A stretch of 64,000 nt of DNA from HK1 sp965221725. GTDB lineage: Bacteria > Pseudomonadota > Gammaproteobacteria > HK1. Shown here one piece after another: positions 15,264 to 26,568 of this stretch. Made by a program: the position numbers and the translations under genes. Where the stretch lies: assembly GCA_965221725.1 (NCBI GenBank), contig OZ244909.1:1178001-1242000 (forward strand). Direction: 5' to 3'. Under the pieces are notes generated by a model. It worked only from the letters and a program-made list of their open reading frames with translations. It did no database searches and was not told the origin of the DNA. The number at the start of each line of letters is the position of its first letter. The stretch's first letter is position 1.

Positions 15264-16337
15264 TCATTGCGCGAGCTGCGTCTTCACCTCTTCCCAGATC
15301 TCGAGGAACTGCTCGCGCCGGTCGTCACTGAGCGGCGCCATGAAGTGCAAGCGCGTCACCGTCTCCGGGTCTCCGAGCACGGTACGGTTGAAGGCGTCCG
15401 CGGGAAGCTGGGCATTCGCCGCCGCGTTGGCCGACGCCGGGGCACCGACCTCGGTGTCCCAGCGCACGTAGAACTCGGGGCTCACCATGAAGTCGATGAA
15501 CGCATGCGCGGCTTCGGCGTTCGGGGCACCGGTAGCGATGGAGAGTCCGTCGAGCCAGCCGATCGCGCCCTCCTTCGGAATCACGAACTCGACCGGCAGA
15601 TCGAAGGCGGTCTTGCTGCGCGATGCGGAGCCGCTCCAGTAGGTGGCTACGTCGAACTGATCGCTGGCCAGGTGCTTGTTCCACTCGTCCTCCGAGGACC
15701 AGAACGTACGGATCTGGGTCTTCAGGGCGAGGAGCTTGTCGCGCACCGCGTCGAGGTCGGAGGGATCGTTCGGATCCTGCCCGAGCGCGATGGCCGCGAA
15801 CGACACCGCCTCCACCGGGTCGTCGCGCCAGCCCACCCGCCCCGCCACCGCCGGATCCCACAGGATCTCGATGGAGTCGGGCCGCTCGGCCAGCTTCTCG
15901 GTGTTGTAGGCGAAAGAGGTCACCCCCCACACCCAGGCCACGCCGTGGACCTTGCCGCCGCAGTTCAGCGTGGGGGAGTCGCGCATGTTCGAGGAGAGAT
16001 CCCCGAAGTGGCCGATCAGGTTCGTGTCGATCGGCTGGATGAGGCCCTCGCCGGCCGCATTGCAGGTGAATGCGCTGTTGATGAGCACCACGTCGTAGGC
16101 ACCCGGGCTGGTGCGGAGCTTGGTGAGCATCTCCTGCTCGGAGTTGAAGTTGTCGTGGACGACCTTGAACCCGGTGCGCTCCTCGAAAACCCCGACCGCC
16201 CATTCCTCGTCGGTGCCGTAACCCTGCCAGTTGAGCACCCGCAGCTCGCCCGCCGCGTGGACGACGCCGGCGGCGACGGCGAGCGCGCCCGCCGCCAGGA
16301 AGGGAATGCACCGCGAGCGCTTCGTTGCTGACTTCAT
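15264..16337 (-). CDS. potD: Periplasmic solute-binding protein, PotD/extracellular family 1
   Basis: 357 residues. A basic N-terminus and hydrophobic core (CIPFLAAGALAVAAGVVHAA) form a signal peptide, probably cleaved after VHA-A. The mature protein starts GELRVLNWQGYGTDEEW, the opening of PotD-like proteins, with VVHDNFNSEQEMLTKLRTSP, AYDVVLINSA and VAWVWGVTSFAYN following. RBS GGAGG 8 nt before the start. It is the first gene of the minus-strand cluster potD-potB-potC-potA-GH63 and delivers the ligand to the permease. Polyamine binding is inferred; the Asp/Glu set of true polyamine sites cannot be verified here. Confidence 0.9.
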   Translation of the reverse strand: MKSATKRSRCIPFLAAGALAVAAGVVHAAGELRVLNWQGYGTDEEWAVGVFEERTGFKVVHDNFNSEQEMLTKLRTSPGAYDVVLINSAFTCNAAGEGLIQPIDTNLIGHFGDLSSNMRDSPTLNCGGKVHGVAWVWGVTSFAYNTEKLAERPDSIEILWDPAVAGRVGWRDDPVEAVSFAAIALGQDPNDPSDLDAVRDKLLALKTQIRTFWSSEDEWNKHLASDQFDVATYWSGSASRSKTAFDLPVEFVIPKEGAIGWLDGLSIATGAPNAEAAHAFIDFMVSPEFYVRWDTEVGAPASANAAANAQLPADAFNRTVLGDPETVTRLHFMAPLSDDRREQFLEIWEEVKTQLAQ

Positions 16338-16569
16338 GATTCCATCCTCCGGTTGGGCGCGTCGGGATGATGCGCTTTGCGGGTGTCATGTATCGGAAAT
16401 CGCGGGAACCCGTCAACCGCTCCGCGGCAGAGATGCACGCGGCGATCGCGCCGCTTTCGAGTAGCCGTCCGTTTTCCGGGCTGTTGCTTGAGCTGTTGCT
16501 CGGACCGGCGAGCGGGCTGATGGTTGGCCGGTCATCGCCCCGACCCATCGCGGCAAAGAACCGGCCGCG

Positions 16570-16950
16570 TCAGGGCAATGGCGGAGCGTCGGTCGATTCG
16601 CTCGAAAGCCGTCGGCGGAGAGCCTCGACCCGCCTTCGGTTGGCCCCCAAATCCCAAAAACCGACTCGCGATGCCGACCGCACGTGGATCACGCCGTCGG
16701 CCACGCAGAGGCGGCATTCGAGATCGTCCACAAAACCCACGCGCGTCCGGCAGGTGGCGTGAACATAGTCCTCGGTGGCGACCATGATGGTGGTCCGAGG
16801 CCAGGTGGCCAACAGGGTCTTCAACCGGGCAAAGACGACGGCGGGATCCTCCGGCAACGCGAACGGCTGAATGCGATGGCGCGGCGACGCATCGCTTCGA
16901 CTGCAAACGCAGTTGGGGAAAGACGAGCAAGGCGGGAGCGTTTCGGCCAT
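16570..16950 (-). CDS. DUF1499 family protein
   Basis: 126 residues from ATG at 16950 (MAETLPPCSSFPNCVCSRSD). The Cys-rich N-terminal motif PCSSFPNCVCSR and the later EDYVHATCRTRVGFVDDLEC and GVIHVRSASRVGFWDLGANR are diagnostic of DUF1499. Function is unknown; members are often lipoproteins or peripheral proteins, but no lipobox is seen here. It is divergent from xseA across a 324-bp gap, in which I find a perfect 16-bp palindrome at 17133-17148 and no further gene. Confidence 0.88.
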   Translation of the reverse strand: MAETLPPCSSFPNCVCSRSDASPRHRIQPFALPEDPAVVFARLKTLLATWPRTTIMVATEDYVHATCRTRVGFVDDLECRLCVADGVIHVRSASRVGFWDLGANRRRVEALRRRLSSESTDAPPLP

Positions 16951-17132
16951 GCCGTCGAGGATAGCGCATTTTGCGACCGGGACCGGTTTCGGCTCGTCGG
17001 CGGTGGCACATCGCCCCAATGACTTTCCCACGCTACGGTGAACGTGTCGTTTGGCAGCCTGATCAGGTATCAAGGTGGTTGGTCTTGGCCGGTTTGCCGT
17101 CAGCGGTGGCCATCCGAACATCGAAGCGTCTC

Positions 17133-17148
17133 TTTCGGGCCCGAAAGG
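17133..17148. other. Perfect 16-bp palindrome in the DUF1499-xseA intergenic region
   Basis: CTTTCGGGCCCGAAAG is a perfect dyad between two divergent genes, 142 bp upstream of the xseA start. It could be an operator or only a chance palindrome; no partner copy was found nearby. Confidence 0.35.
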
Positions 17149-17274
17149 CGATTCGTTTTCCAGATTTCCGGGTTTAGGGGGCGACTCGCCGCCAAGAAAA
17201 ATTAGCGTGGGATGACCCTGCACCTCGCCCGCCCGATCCTTGTCGTTTGCCGGCGCGCACGGCAGCATCGCGGC

Positions 17275-18642
17275 ATGTCCGAGCTGTGCAGCCCCGCCGC
17301 CGACCCGTTCGCCCGCGACGTCTACACCGTCTCGCGCCTGAACCTGGACGCCCGCGCGATCCTGGAAGAAGCGTTCTCGACGGTGTGGATCGAGGGCGAG
17401 ATCTCCAACCTCGCGCGGCCGCGGTCCGGGCACCTGTACTTCACGCTGAAGGACGAAAGCTGCCAGGTGCGGGGCGCGATGTTCCGCATGTACAACCGCA
17501 CGCTTTCGTTCACCCCGGAGGACGGGATGCAGGTGCTCGCTCACGCGCGGGTGAGCCTCTACCCCGAACGCGGCGAGTTCCAGCTCGTGGTGCAGTACAT
17601 GGAGGAAGCCGGCGCCGGGGCGTTGCGGCGCGCCTTCGACGCGCTGAAGAACCGGCTCGACGCGGAGGGGCTGTTCGACGCCGAACACAAGCGCCCGCTC
17701 CCGGCGCTTGCGCGGTGCATCGGCGTCGTCACCTCCCCCACCGGCGCGGCGGTGCGCGACATCCTGAGCGTGCTGGGCCGACGATTCCCCGCCGTGCCGG
17801 TGGTGATCCATCCGGTGCCGGTGCAGGGCGCCGGAGCGGCGGAGGCGATCGCCCGCGCGATCGACGTGGCCTGCGAACGATCCGAGTGCGACGTGCTCAT
17901 CCTCGCCCGCGGCGGCGGCTCGATCGAGGATCTCCAGGCGTTCAACGAGGAAGTGGTGGCCCGGGCGATGCACCGGGCGTCGATCCCCATCGTCACCGGG
18001 GTCGGACACGAGGTGGACTTCACCATCGCGGACTTCGTCGCGGACCTGCGGGCGCCGACCCCTTCCGCGGCGGCGGAGTCCGTGGTGCCGGACGCGAGCG
18101 AGTGGGCGGCGCGATACCGCGGGTTCGAGTCCCGCCTCGTCGCGGTGATGCGGCGCGGACTCGCCGCCCGCCACGGCGAGGTACGGATGCTCACGAAGCG
18201 GTTGGTGCATCCGCAACGCAGACTCTTCGACCATTCCCAGCGGCTCGACACGGCCGCGATGCGCCTTGCGCGCGCCGCCAACGCCGGGGTCCGGGCGCAC
18301 CGCGGGCGGCTCTCCGCCCTCGCGGCGCAGCTTGCACGCCACGCTCCGGACCGGATCGTCGAGGCCCATCGTGCCCGCTGCGGGACGCTCGACGCGCGTC
18401 TGCGACGGGCGATGCGCGTTGCGCTCGGCGGGCACCGCGCGCACCTGAATGCTCTGGAGCGGGCGCTCGGCGCGTTCGGGCCGCAGGCGACGCTCGAACG
18501 CGGCTACGCCATCCTGCTCCGCGACGACGGTGGCCAGGTGGTGCGCACCGCCTCGGAGGTGCAGACCGGCGAACGCCTGCACGCCCGTCTCGCGCAGGGT
18601 GCGCTCGACCTCGACATCGTCGCCGTCCAGCCGGACAAGTGA
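17275..18642 (+). CDS. xseA: Exodeoxyribonuclease VII large subunit
   Basis: 455 residues from ATG at 17275 (MSELCSPAADPFARDVYTVS). N-terminal OB-fold (VWIEGEISNLARPRSGHLYF, KDESCQVRGAMF), then the catalytic core with IGVVTSPTGAAVRDIL, DVLILARGGGSIEDL and PIVTGVGHEVDFTIADFVAD, followed by a long alpha-helical region rich in Arg and His (about 275-400) and the C-terminal GYAILLRDDGGQVV. XseA with XseB degrades single-stranded DNA in repair. No xseB is in the window. Length matches the family. Confidence 0.97.
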   Translation: MSELCSPAADPFARDVYTVSRLNLDARAILEEAFSTVWIEGEISNLARPRSGHLYFTLKDESCQVRGAMFRMYNRTLSFTPEDGMQVLAHARVSLYPERGEFQLVVQYMEEAGAGALRRAFDALKNRLDAEGLFDAEHKRPLPALARCIGVVTSPTGAAVRDILSVLGRRFPAVPVVIHPVPVQGAGAAEAIARAIDVACERSECDVLILARGGGSIEDLQAFNEEVVARAMHRASIPIVTGVGHEVDFTIADFVADLRAPTPSAAAESVVPDASEWAARYRGFESRLVAVMRRGLAARHGEVRMLTKRLVHPQRRLFDHSQRLDTAAMRLARAANAGVRAHRGRLSALAAQLARHAPDRIVEAHRARCGTLDARLRRAMRVALGGHRAHLNALERALGAFGPQATLERGYAILLRDDGGQVVRTASEVQTGERLHARLAQGALDLDIVAVQPDK

Positions 18643-18798
18643 TCCCCACCGGGCCCGGCGACGGGATGCTGCTGCTTCCGGTCCGCACCTGCTGGCCGGG
18701 CTGAGAACGCCATCGCACCCTGTCCCCGGCCCGCGCCCCATGCGGACGCGCACGGCCCGGAGGCACTCACCGGGACGCGCGAATCGCCCCTCTTCTGC

Positions 18799-19779
18799 TC
18801 AACCCACCGCCTCGCCCGCCGCCTGGCGGTCCGCGTGATAGGACGAGCGCACCAGCGGGCCGCTCGCGACGTTGTCGAATCCCAGGGCACGCGCCTCCGC
18901 CGCCAGCGCGTCGAACTCGGCCGGCTCCCAGAAACGTTCGACCGCGAGGTGGTGGCGGCTCGGCTGGAGGTACTGGCCGATGGTCAGCATCTCGCACCCG
19001 TGGCGGCGCAGATCGCGCATCACCGCCACGATTTCGTCGCGGGTCTCCCCGAGCCCGACCATCAGCCCCGACTTGGTCGGCACGCCGCGGTGCCCGGCCT
19101 TGAAGCGTTCCAGAAGGTCGAGGGACCACTCGTAGTCCGATCCGGGCCGCGCCTTGCGGTACAGCCGCGGCACCGTCTCCAGGTTGTGGTTGAACACGTC
19201 CGGCGGGGACTCGGCGAGACACGCGAGCGCGGTGTCCATCCGACCCCGGAAATCGGGCACCAGGATCTCGATGCGGGTGCCGGGGCTCGCCCGGCGCACC
19301 TCGCGCACGCAGGCCGCGAAATGGCCGGCGCCGCCGTCGCGGAGGTCGTCGCGGTCGACGGAGGTGATCACCACGTAGCGCAACCCGAGGACCCCGATCG
19401 CCTGCGCCAGATGCGCCGGCTCGTCCGCATCGAGGGGCTGCGGGCGGCCGTGCGCCACGTCACAGAACGGGCAGCGGCGGGTGCACAGATCGCCCATGAT
19501 CATGAACGTCGCGGTCCCGTGCGAGAAGCACTCCCCGAGATTCGGGCAGGAGGCTTCCTCGCACACGCTGTGCAGGCCCTGCTCCCGCAGCAGGCGCTTG
19601 ACCCGCGACACCGCGGGGCCGACCGGCGCCCGGACCCGAATCCAGGGCGGCTTCTTCGGCAACGGCCCCTCGGTCGGGATCACCTTCACGGGAATGCGGG
19701 AGGTCTTGTCGCGCCCGCGCATCTCGCGGGTCGGGCGCGGCGGAGTGATGGGGGTCGGGGGGGGGATCGGGGTGGTCAT
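18799..19779 (-). CDS. lipA: Lipoyl synthase
   Basis: 326 residues from ATG at 19779 (MTTPIPPPTPITPPRPTREM); an in-frame ATG 10 codons earlier is less likely. Inserts two sulfurs into octanoyl-lipoyl domains using two 4Fe-4S clusters. The auxiliary-cluster motif is CEEASCPNLGEC and the radical-SAM motif is CTRRCPFCDV; YVVITSVDRDDLRDGGAGHF, FNHNLETVPRLY and the C-terminal PLVRSSYHAD (auxiliary cluster Ser) are also present. Its product modifies the aceF-encoded E2 located 5 kb away. The N-terminal 20 residues are a Pro/Thr-rich extension encoded by low-complexity DNA. Confidence 0.97.
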   Translation of the reverse strand: MTTPIPPPTPITPPRPTREMRGRDKTSRIPVKVIPTEGPLPKKPPWIRVRAPVGPAVSRVKRLLREQGLHSVCEEASCPNLGECFSHGTATFMIMGDLCTRRCPFCDVAHGRPQPLDADEPAHLAQAIGVLGLRYVVITSVDRDDLRDGGAGHFAACVREVRRASPGTRIEILVPDFRGRMDTALACLAESPPDVFNHNLETVPRLYRKARPGSDYEWSLDLLERFKAGHRGVPTKSGLMVGLGETRDEIVAVMRDLRRHGCEMLTIGQYLQPSRHHLAVERFWEPAEFDALAAEARALGFDNVASGPLVRSSYHADRQAAGEAVG

Positions 19780-19949
19780 GGGCTCAGTATACGGCGCTTC
19801 GGGGATCACGGCGCCTCAGCGGAGTCCGGCGCCGATGATGCGAGGGACGTCCGAGGGAATGACGTACCCGGCTTCAACCGCATCCGGGTGCGAAGCGCCG
19901 GCGGTACTGTCGAACGTGAAGGAACGTTCATGATTTGCCCACCGCACGG

Positions 19950-20038
19950 CGTCCGTCACTGTGGGCGGGGCCGGCCCCTGGTGGTGGTTGCCCTTGGCGG
20001 TGAGGGTGAACGTCCGTCACTGCGGGCGGGGCCGGCCC
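19950..20038. repeat. 28-bp direct repeat pair around the 3' end of rnt
   Basis: CGTCCGTCACTGTGGGCGGG (19950 onward) and CGTCCGTCACTGCGGGCGGG (20011 onward) are followed by the same CCGGCCC; the second copy overlaps the rnt stop codon at 20017. The spacing suggests a 61-bp local duplication of the rnt terminus. The rest of the 237-bp gap before lipA shows no gene. Confidence 0.75.
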
Positions 20039-20661
20039 TCGCGCCCGTCCCACCGATTCACGATGGTGCAGAACAGCTCCGCCGTCTTCTCCGCGTCGTA
20101 GATGGCCGAATGGGCGTCCCGTGCGTCCCACTCCAGGCCCGCCGCCGCCACCGCCCGCGCCAGCACCGTCTGCCCGACGGCGAGCCCGCCCAGGGTTGCG
20201 GTATCGAAGGTGGTGAACGGATGAAAGGGGTTGCGCTTGAATGCGGTGCGCCTGACCGCCGCGTTCAGGAACGACAGGTCGAACGCGGGGTTGTGGCCCA
20301 CAAGCACCGCCCGGGTGCAGCCGTGGGCGCGCACCGCCTTGCGCACGGGATCGAGCACGAGCCGCAGCGCCTCCGGTTCGGATCTTGCGTTGCGCAGCGG
20401 GTGGTCGGGGATGATGCCGTTGAACTCCAGGGCCTTCGGGTCGATCCTGGCGCCCGGGAAGGGCTCGACGTGGGTCGAGTGGGTGGCCTCGATGCGCCAC
20501 CGGCCGCCATCGTCGATACCCAGCAGCACCACCGCGATCTCCAGCAGCGCGTCGGTCGCGGCATCGAATCCACCGGTCTCGACGTCCACCGCCACCGGGA
20601 GGTAGCCGCGAAAGCGGCCCGCGATGCCCGGGGCCGGCGCGGTCACGTCAGGAGGCGCCAT
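20017..20661 (-). CDS. rnt: Ribonuclease T
   Basis: 214 residues, usual length. A DEDDh exonuclease that trims 3' ends of tRNA and 5S/23S rRNA. Exo I AVDVETGGFDAATDALLEIA (Asp26, Glu28), Exo II VGHNPAFDLSFLNAAV and Exo III HSAIYDAEKTAELFC with the catalytic His are all present; the long FNGIIPDHPLRNA insertion is typical of RNase T rather than DnaQ. Its start overlaps the pyrC stop by 19 nt, so pyrC-rnt is probably an operon; this pairing also occurs in other gammaproteobacteria. Confidence 0.95.
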   Translation of the reverse strand: MAPPDVTAPAPGIAGRFRGYLPVAVDVETGGFDAATDALLEIAVVLLGIDDGGRWRIEATHSTHVEPFPGARIDPKALEFNGIIPDHPLRNARSEPEALRLVLDPVRKAVRAHGCTRAVLVGHNPAFDLSFLNAAVRRTAFKRNPFHPFTTFDTATLGGLAVGQTVLARAVAAAGLEWDARDAHSAIYDAEKTAELFCTIVNRWDGREGRPRPQ

Positions 20662-21677
20662 TGCACGCGGCCCCCGCCGCGAAACGGCACCAGCACATCA
20701 CCGCCGATGGGCATCTCCTGCGGTACCGGCCAGGGCTCGCGCCGCAGCGCAATCGTCTCCCGGTTCGGCGCCAGGCCGTAGAACGCCGGCCCGTTGCGCG
20801 ATGCGAACGCCTCCAGCGCGCCGAGCGCACCGGCGCGGTCGAACACCTCCGCGTAGAGCTCGATCCCCGCATGCGCGGTGTACAGCCCGGCGCAACCGCA
20901 TGCGGACTCCTTGGCGTGGCGGGGATGCGGCGCAGAGTCCGTGCCCAGGAAGAAGCGTCGGTCGCCCCCCGTCGCGGCGTCCACCAGCGCCGCCTGATGG
21001 CGCTCGCGCTTGAGCACCGGAAGGCAGTAGTGGTGTGGGCGCAGCCCGCCCTCGAAGAGCGCGTTGCGATTGAGCAGCAGGTGATGGGCGGTGATCGTCG
21101 CCGCCACGCCGTTGCGGGCGCCACGGACGAACGCGACCCCGTCGGCGGTCGTCACATGCTCCAGCACGACCTTGAGGCCGGGGAATCGCTCCACGAGCGG
21201 GGCGAGGGTACTTTCGATGAAGACCCGCTCGCGATCGAAGATGTCGACCTCCCCGCCGGTGACCTCCCCGTGCACCATCAGGGCAAGCCCGCACTCCTGC
21301 ATCGCATCCAGCGCCGGCACGCAGCGTTCGAGGTCCGTCACTCCGTGCGCGGAGTTCGTGGTCGCTCCGGACGGATAGAGCTTGACGCCGAGCACCCGCC
21401 CGCTCGCCGCGGCGCGGCGGATCTCCCCGGCGTCGGTCTCGTCGGTGAGATAGAGCGTCATCAGCGGTTCGAACGGGACGCCGGACGGGACTGCGGCGAG
21501 GATCCGGTCCCGATATGCGAGCGCCGCCGCGGTGGTGGTCACCGGCGGGGAAAGGTTCGGCATCGCCACCACCCGCGCAAACCGCGCGGCGCTCGCGGGC
21601 ACCACATCGGCCAGCACCGCCCCGTCGCGGAAGTGCGCATGCCAGTCGTCGGGTCGTGTGAGGGTGAACTCGTCCAT
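20643..21677 (-). CDS. pyrC: Dihydroorotase
   Basis: 344 residues, matching class II (E. coli-type) dihydroorotase. Catalyses cyclisation of carbamoyl-aspartate in pyrimidine synthesis. Metal ligands: DWHAHFRDG (His13, His15), the carboxylated Lys of GVKLYPSGATTNS, HGEVTGGEVDIFDRE, LEHVTTADGV, and Asp in FLGTDSAPHPRHAKE. FYGLAPNRETIAL near the C-terminus is characteristic. ATG at 21677 (MDEFTLTRPDDWHAHFRDG) is the only sensible start. First gene of a probable operon with rnt. Confidence 0.97.
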   Translation of the reverse strand: MDEFTLTRPDDWHAHFRDGAVLADVVPASAARFARVVAMPNLSPPVTTTAAALAYRDRILAAVPSGVPFEPLMTLYLTDETDAGEIRRAAASGRVLGVKLYPSGATTNSAHGVTDLERCVPALDAMQECGLALMVHGEVTGGEVDIFDRERVFIESTLAPLVERFPGLKVVLEHVTTADGVAFVRGARNGVAATITAHHLLLNRNALFEGGLRPHHYCLPVLKRERHQAALVDAATGGDRRFFLGTDSAPHPRHAKESACGCAGLYTAHAGIELYAEVFDRAGALGALEAFASRNGPAFYGLAPNRETIALRREPWPVPQEMPIGGDVLVPFRGGGRVQWRLLT

Positions 21678-21851
21678 CGTCCCGGAACTCGGATGGTCAC
21701 CCTGCCCGCGCCTCGAAATCGGCGCCGGAGCGGGGTGACACCGAATCTTATCAGCGCGCCGGCACCGGAGACGGGGCCATCACGCATCACGGCGGCAATG
21801 CACGGCCCGCTCCGTGCGGCTTGACGCGGCCCCGGTCGGCGGCCGCACTCT

Positions 21852-21899
21852 GGGCCGATGTCGGGGCCGATGCAGGGGCCGATGTCGGGGCCGATGTCG
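21852..21899. repeat. 12-bp tandem repeat upstream of aceE
   Basis: Four units of GGGCCGATGTCG (one variant GGGCCGATGCAG). It lies in the 425-bp gap between the divergent pyrC and aceE genes, about 200 bp upstream of the aceE start and of a TATACT -10-like hexamer near 21970. No gene is apparent in the gap. Confidence 0.85.
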
Positions 21900-22102
21900 G
21901 GCGCGGGCTCCGACCCGGCGGGAATGGTGGGCCGAGCGGGGACGGCGGAGCGAGTCCGGCGGCGCATCGGATATACTCCGGCCTCGTGATTCGGCCGCCA
22001 CCATGCGGCCCTGGCATGACAGTGGGATGCCGGCCCGGCCCGCCGGCGCCCGACGCCGATCGCAGGTTCCTCCGTCCCGTTCCGTCCCGAGGAGCGCACC
22101 CG

Positions 22103-24823
<2,721 letters not shown>

Positions 24824-24836
24824 GGAGGGCACGCGC

Positions 24837-26396
24837 GTGACCGAGCTGACCGAAGTGCGGGTGCCGGACATCGGCGATTTCTCCGACGTGCCGGTCATCG
24901 AGGTTCTGGTCGAAGTCGGGGATCGGATCCGCGTCGAGGATCCGCTCGTCACCCTGGAGAGCGACAAGGCCACGATGGACGTCCCGGCCCCGGCCGCGGG
25001 GGTGGTCCGCGAACTTTCGGTCACGGTGGGAGACAACGTGTCCGAAGGCGCGGTCCTGCTGCGCATCGAGGCCCAAAGCGCGACGACCGCAGCGGACGCG
25101 GCGGGAGACGACGGAGCGGCCGGAACCACCGACCACGGGGACAGGGCGGGGGGCAGCGGGGTCGAGTCCGCCCGCCGACGGGACGCGGCGGGAGACGACC
25201 AGGCCGCGTCAGCCGGCGACCAGGACCCGACGACGGCCGCGGGCGATACCGCTACCGCCGAATCCACCGCGGGCGCAACCCCGGCACCGCGCCGCGACGC
25301 CGCCAACGGCGGCAGCACCCCGGATCGGACTCCGACCCCGGCGATCGCGGCGACCGAAACCACCCCGACCGGCCCCGCCCCGACCGACGCCGGGTCATCC
25401 GCCGCCGGTGCTTCGGCGCCGGACCCGCGGGCGCCGCAGGGCCGGCCTTCCCCGACCGCATCGCTCGCACCGGATCCGGCCCCGCTCGCGGTATCCCACG
25501 CCACCCCTGCGATGCGGCGCTACGCCCGCGAGCTCGGCGTCGACCTCACGCAGGTAAAGGGCACCGGCCGCAAGGGGCGGATACTGCGCGAGGACATCAG
25601 CGGCTTCGTGAAGAAGGCTCTGTCCGCTCCGGCCCCGGCCACCGCCCCCGGCGAGGGTGGCGGCATCCCACCCGTCCCCGCCGTGGACTTCTCCCGCTTC
25701 GGCGAAATCGAAACGCGCCCCCTCTCGCGCATCAAGCGCATCTCGGGGTCGCACCTGCACCGCTCGTGGCTGAACGTTCCGCACGTCACCAACCACGACG
25801 AAGCCGACGTGACGGACCTCGAAGCGTTCCGCCGGTCCATCAGGGACGAAGCGGCCACGGCCGGGGCGCGCATCACCCTCCTCGCCTTCGTGACCAGGGC
25901 GGTCGCGGCCACGCTCGGCGAATTTCCGGCCTTCAACGCGTCGCTCTCCCCGGACGGCGACGCCATCATCGTGAAGAAGTACGTCCACATCGGCATCGCG
26001 GTGGACACCCCGAACGGACTCATGGTGCCGGTGCTGCGCGACGCCGGCCGCAAGGGCGTATACGACCTCGCGCGGGAGATGGCCGAACTCGGCGCGCGGG
26101 CCCGTGAAGGCAGGCTCAAGTCCGACGAGCTGCAGGGCGGTACGTTCACGATATCGAGCCTCGGAGGCATCGGCGGCACCGCCTTCACGCCGATCATCAA
26201 CGCCCCCGAAGTCGCGATCCTGGGACTTTCCCGCGCACGCATGGCCCCGGCATGGGACGGCGCCGCCTTCCAGCCACGCCTGATGCTCCCGCTCGATCTG
26301 TCCTGGGACCACCGCGTGGTGGACGGCGCCGAGGCGGCGCGGTTCCTCGCGCACCTCGCCCGGCTGCTCGGGGACCTGCGGCGGCTGCTGCTGTAG
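24837..26396 (+). CDS. aceF: Dihydrolipoamide acetyltransferase (pyruvate dehydrogenase E2)
   Basis: 519 residues from GTG at 24837, preceded by AAGGAGGGC. One lipoyl domain (residues 1-80; ESDKATMDVPAPAAG, Lys44 is the lipoylation site), then a very long Ala/Pro/Thr/Asp-rich flexible linker (about 83-215), a peripheral-subunit-binding domain (AMRRYARELGVDLTQVKGTG), a second linker, and the catalytic domain ending with LPLDLSWDHRVVDGAEAARF (active-site His-Asp). E. coli AceF has three lipoyl domains; one is common elsewhere. Core of the complex between AceE and Lpd. Confidence 0.96.
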   Translation: MTELTEVRVPDIGDFSDVPVIEVLVEVGDRIRVEDPLVTLESDKATMDVPAPAAGVVRELSVTVGDNVSEGAVLLRIEAQSATTAADAAGDDGAAGTTDHGDRAGGSGVESARRRDAAGDDQAASAGDQDPTTAAGDTATAESTAGATPAPRRDAANGGSTPDRTPTPAIAATETTPTGPAPTDAGSSAAGASAPDPRAPQGRPSPTASLAPDPAPLAVSHATPAMRRYARELGVDLTQVKGTGRKGRILREDISGFVKKALSAPAPATAPGEGGGIPPVPAVDFSRFGEIETRPLSRIKRISGSHLHRSWLNVPHVTNHDEADVTDLEAFRRSIRDEAATAGARITLLAFVTRAVAATLGEFPAFNASLSPDGDAIIVKKYVHIGIAVDTPNGLMVPVLRDAGRKGVYDLAREMAELGARAREGRLKSDELQGGTFTISSLGGIGGTAFTPIINAPEVAILGLSRARMAPAWDGAAFQPRLMLPLDLSWDHRVVDGAEAARFLAHLARLLGDLRRLLL

Positions 26397-26568
26397 CGAT
26401 GGGACCGAGCCCTATCCTGCGTGCGGATACCCGCAACGTGATCGGGGGCCTTCGAGGCCGGAAGCTGAAAAAGCCGAACGGGTGACCGACACCTTCGAGA
26501 GCATCCCGATATCGCCCCCCCGGAGCGTCGCAAGCAAGGACGCCGCAAGAACACCGAGCATTCGTGAC

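Noticed and set aside
18121..18136. GGGTTCGAGTCCC resembling a tRNA T-arm
   Set aside because: It is inside xseA and no acceptor stem, D-arm or anticodon arm can be folded around it.
16570..18753. 727-residue minus-strand open frame
   Set aside because: Only its last 126 codons (DUF1499) are gene-like; the rest is antisense to xseA and an effect of high GC content.
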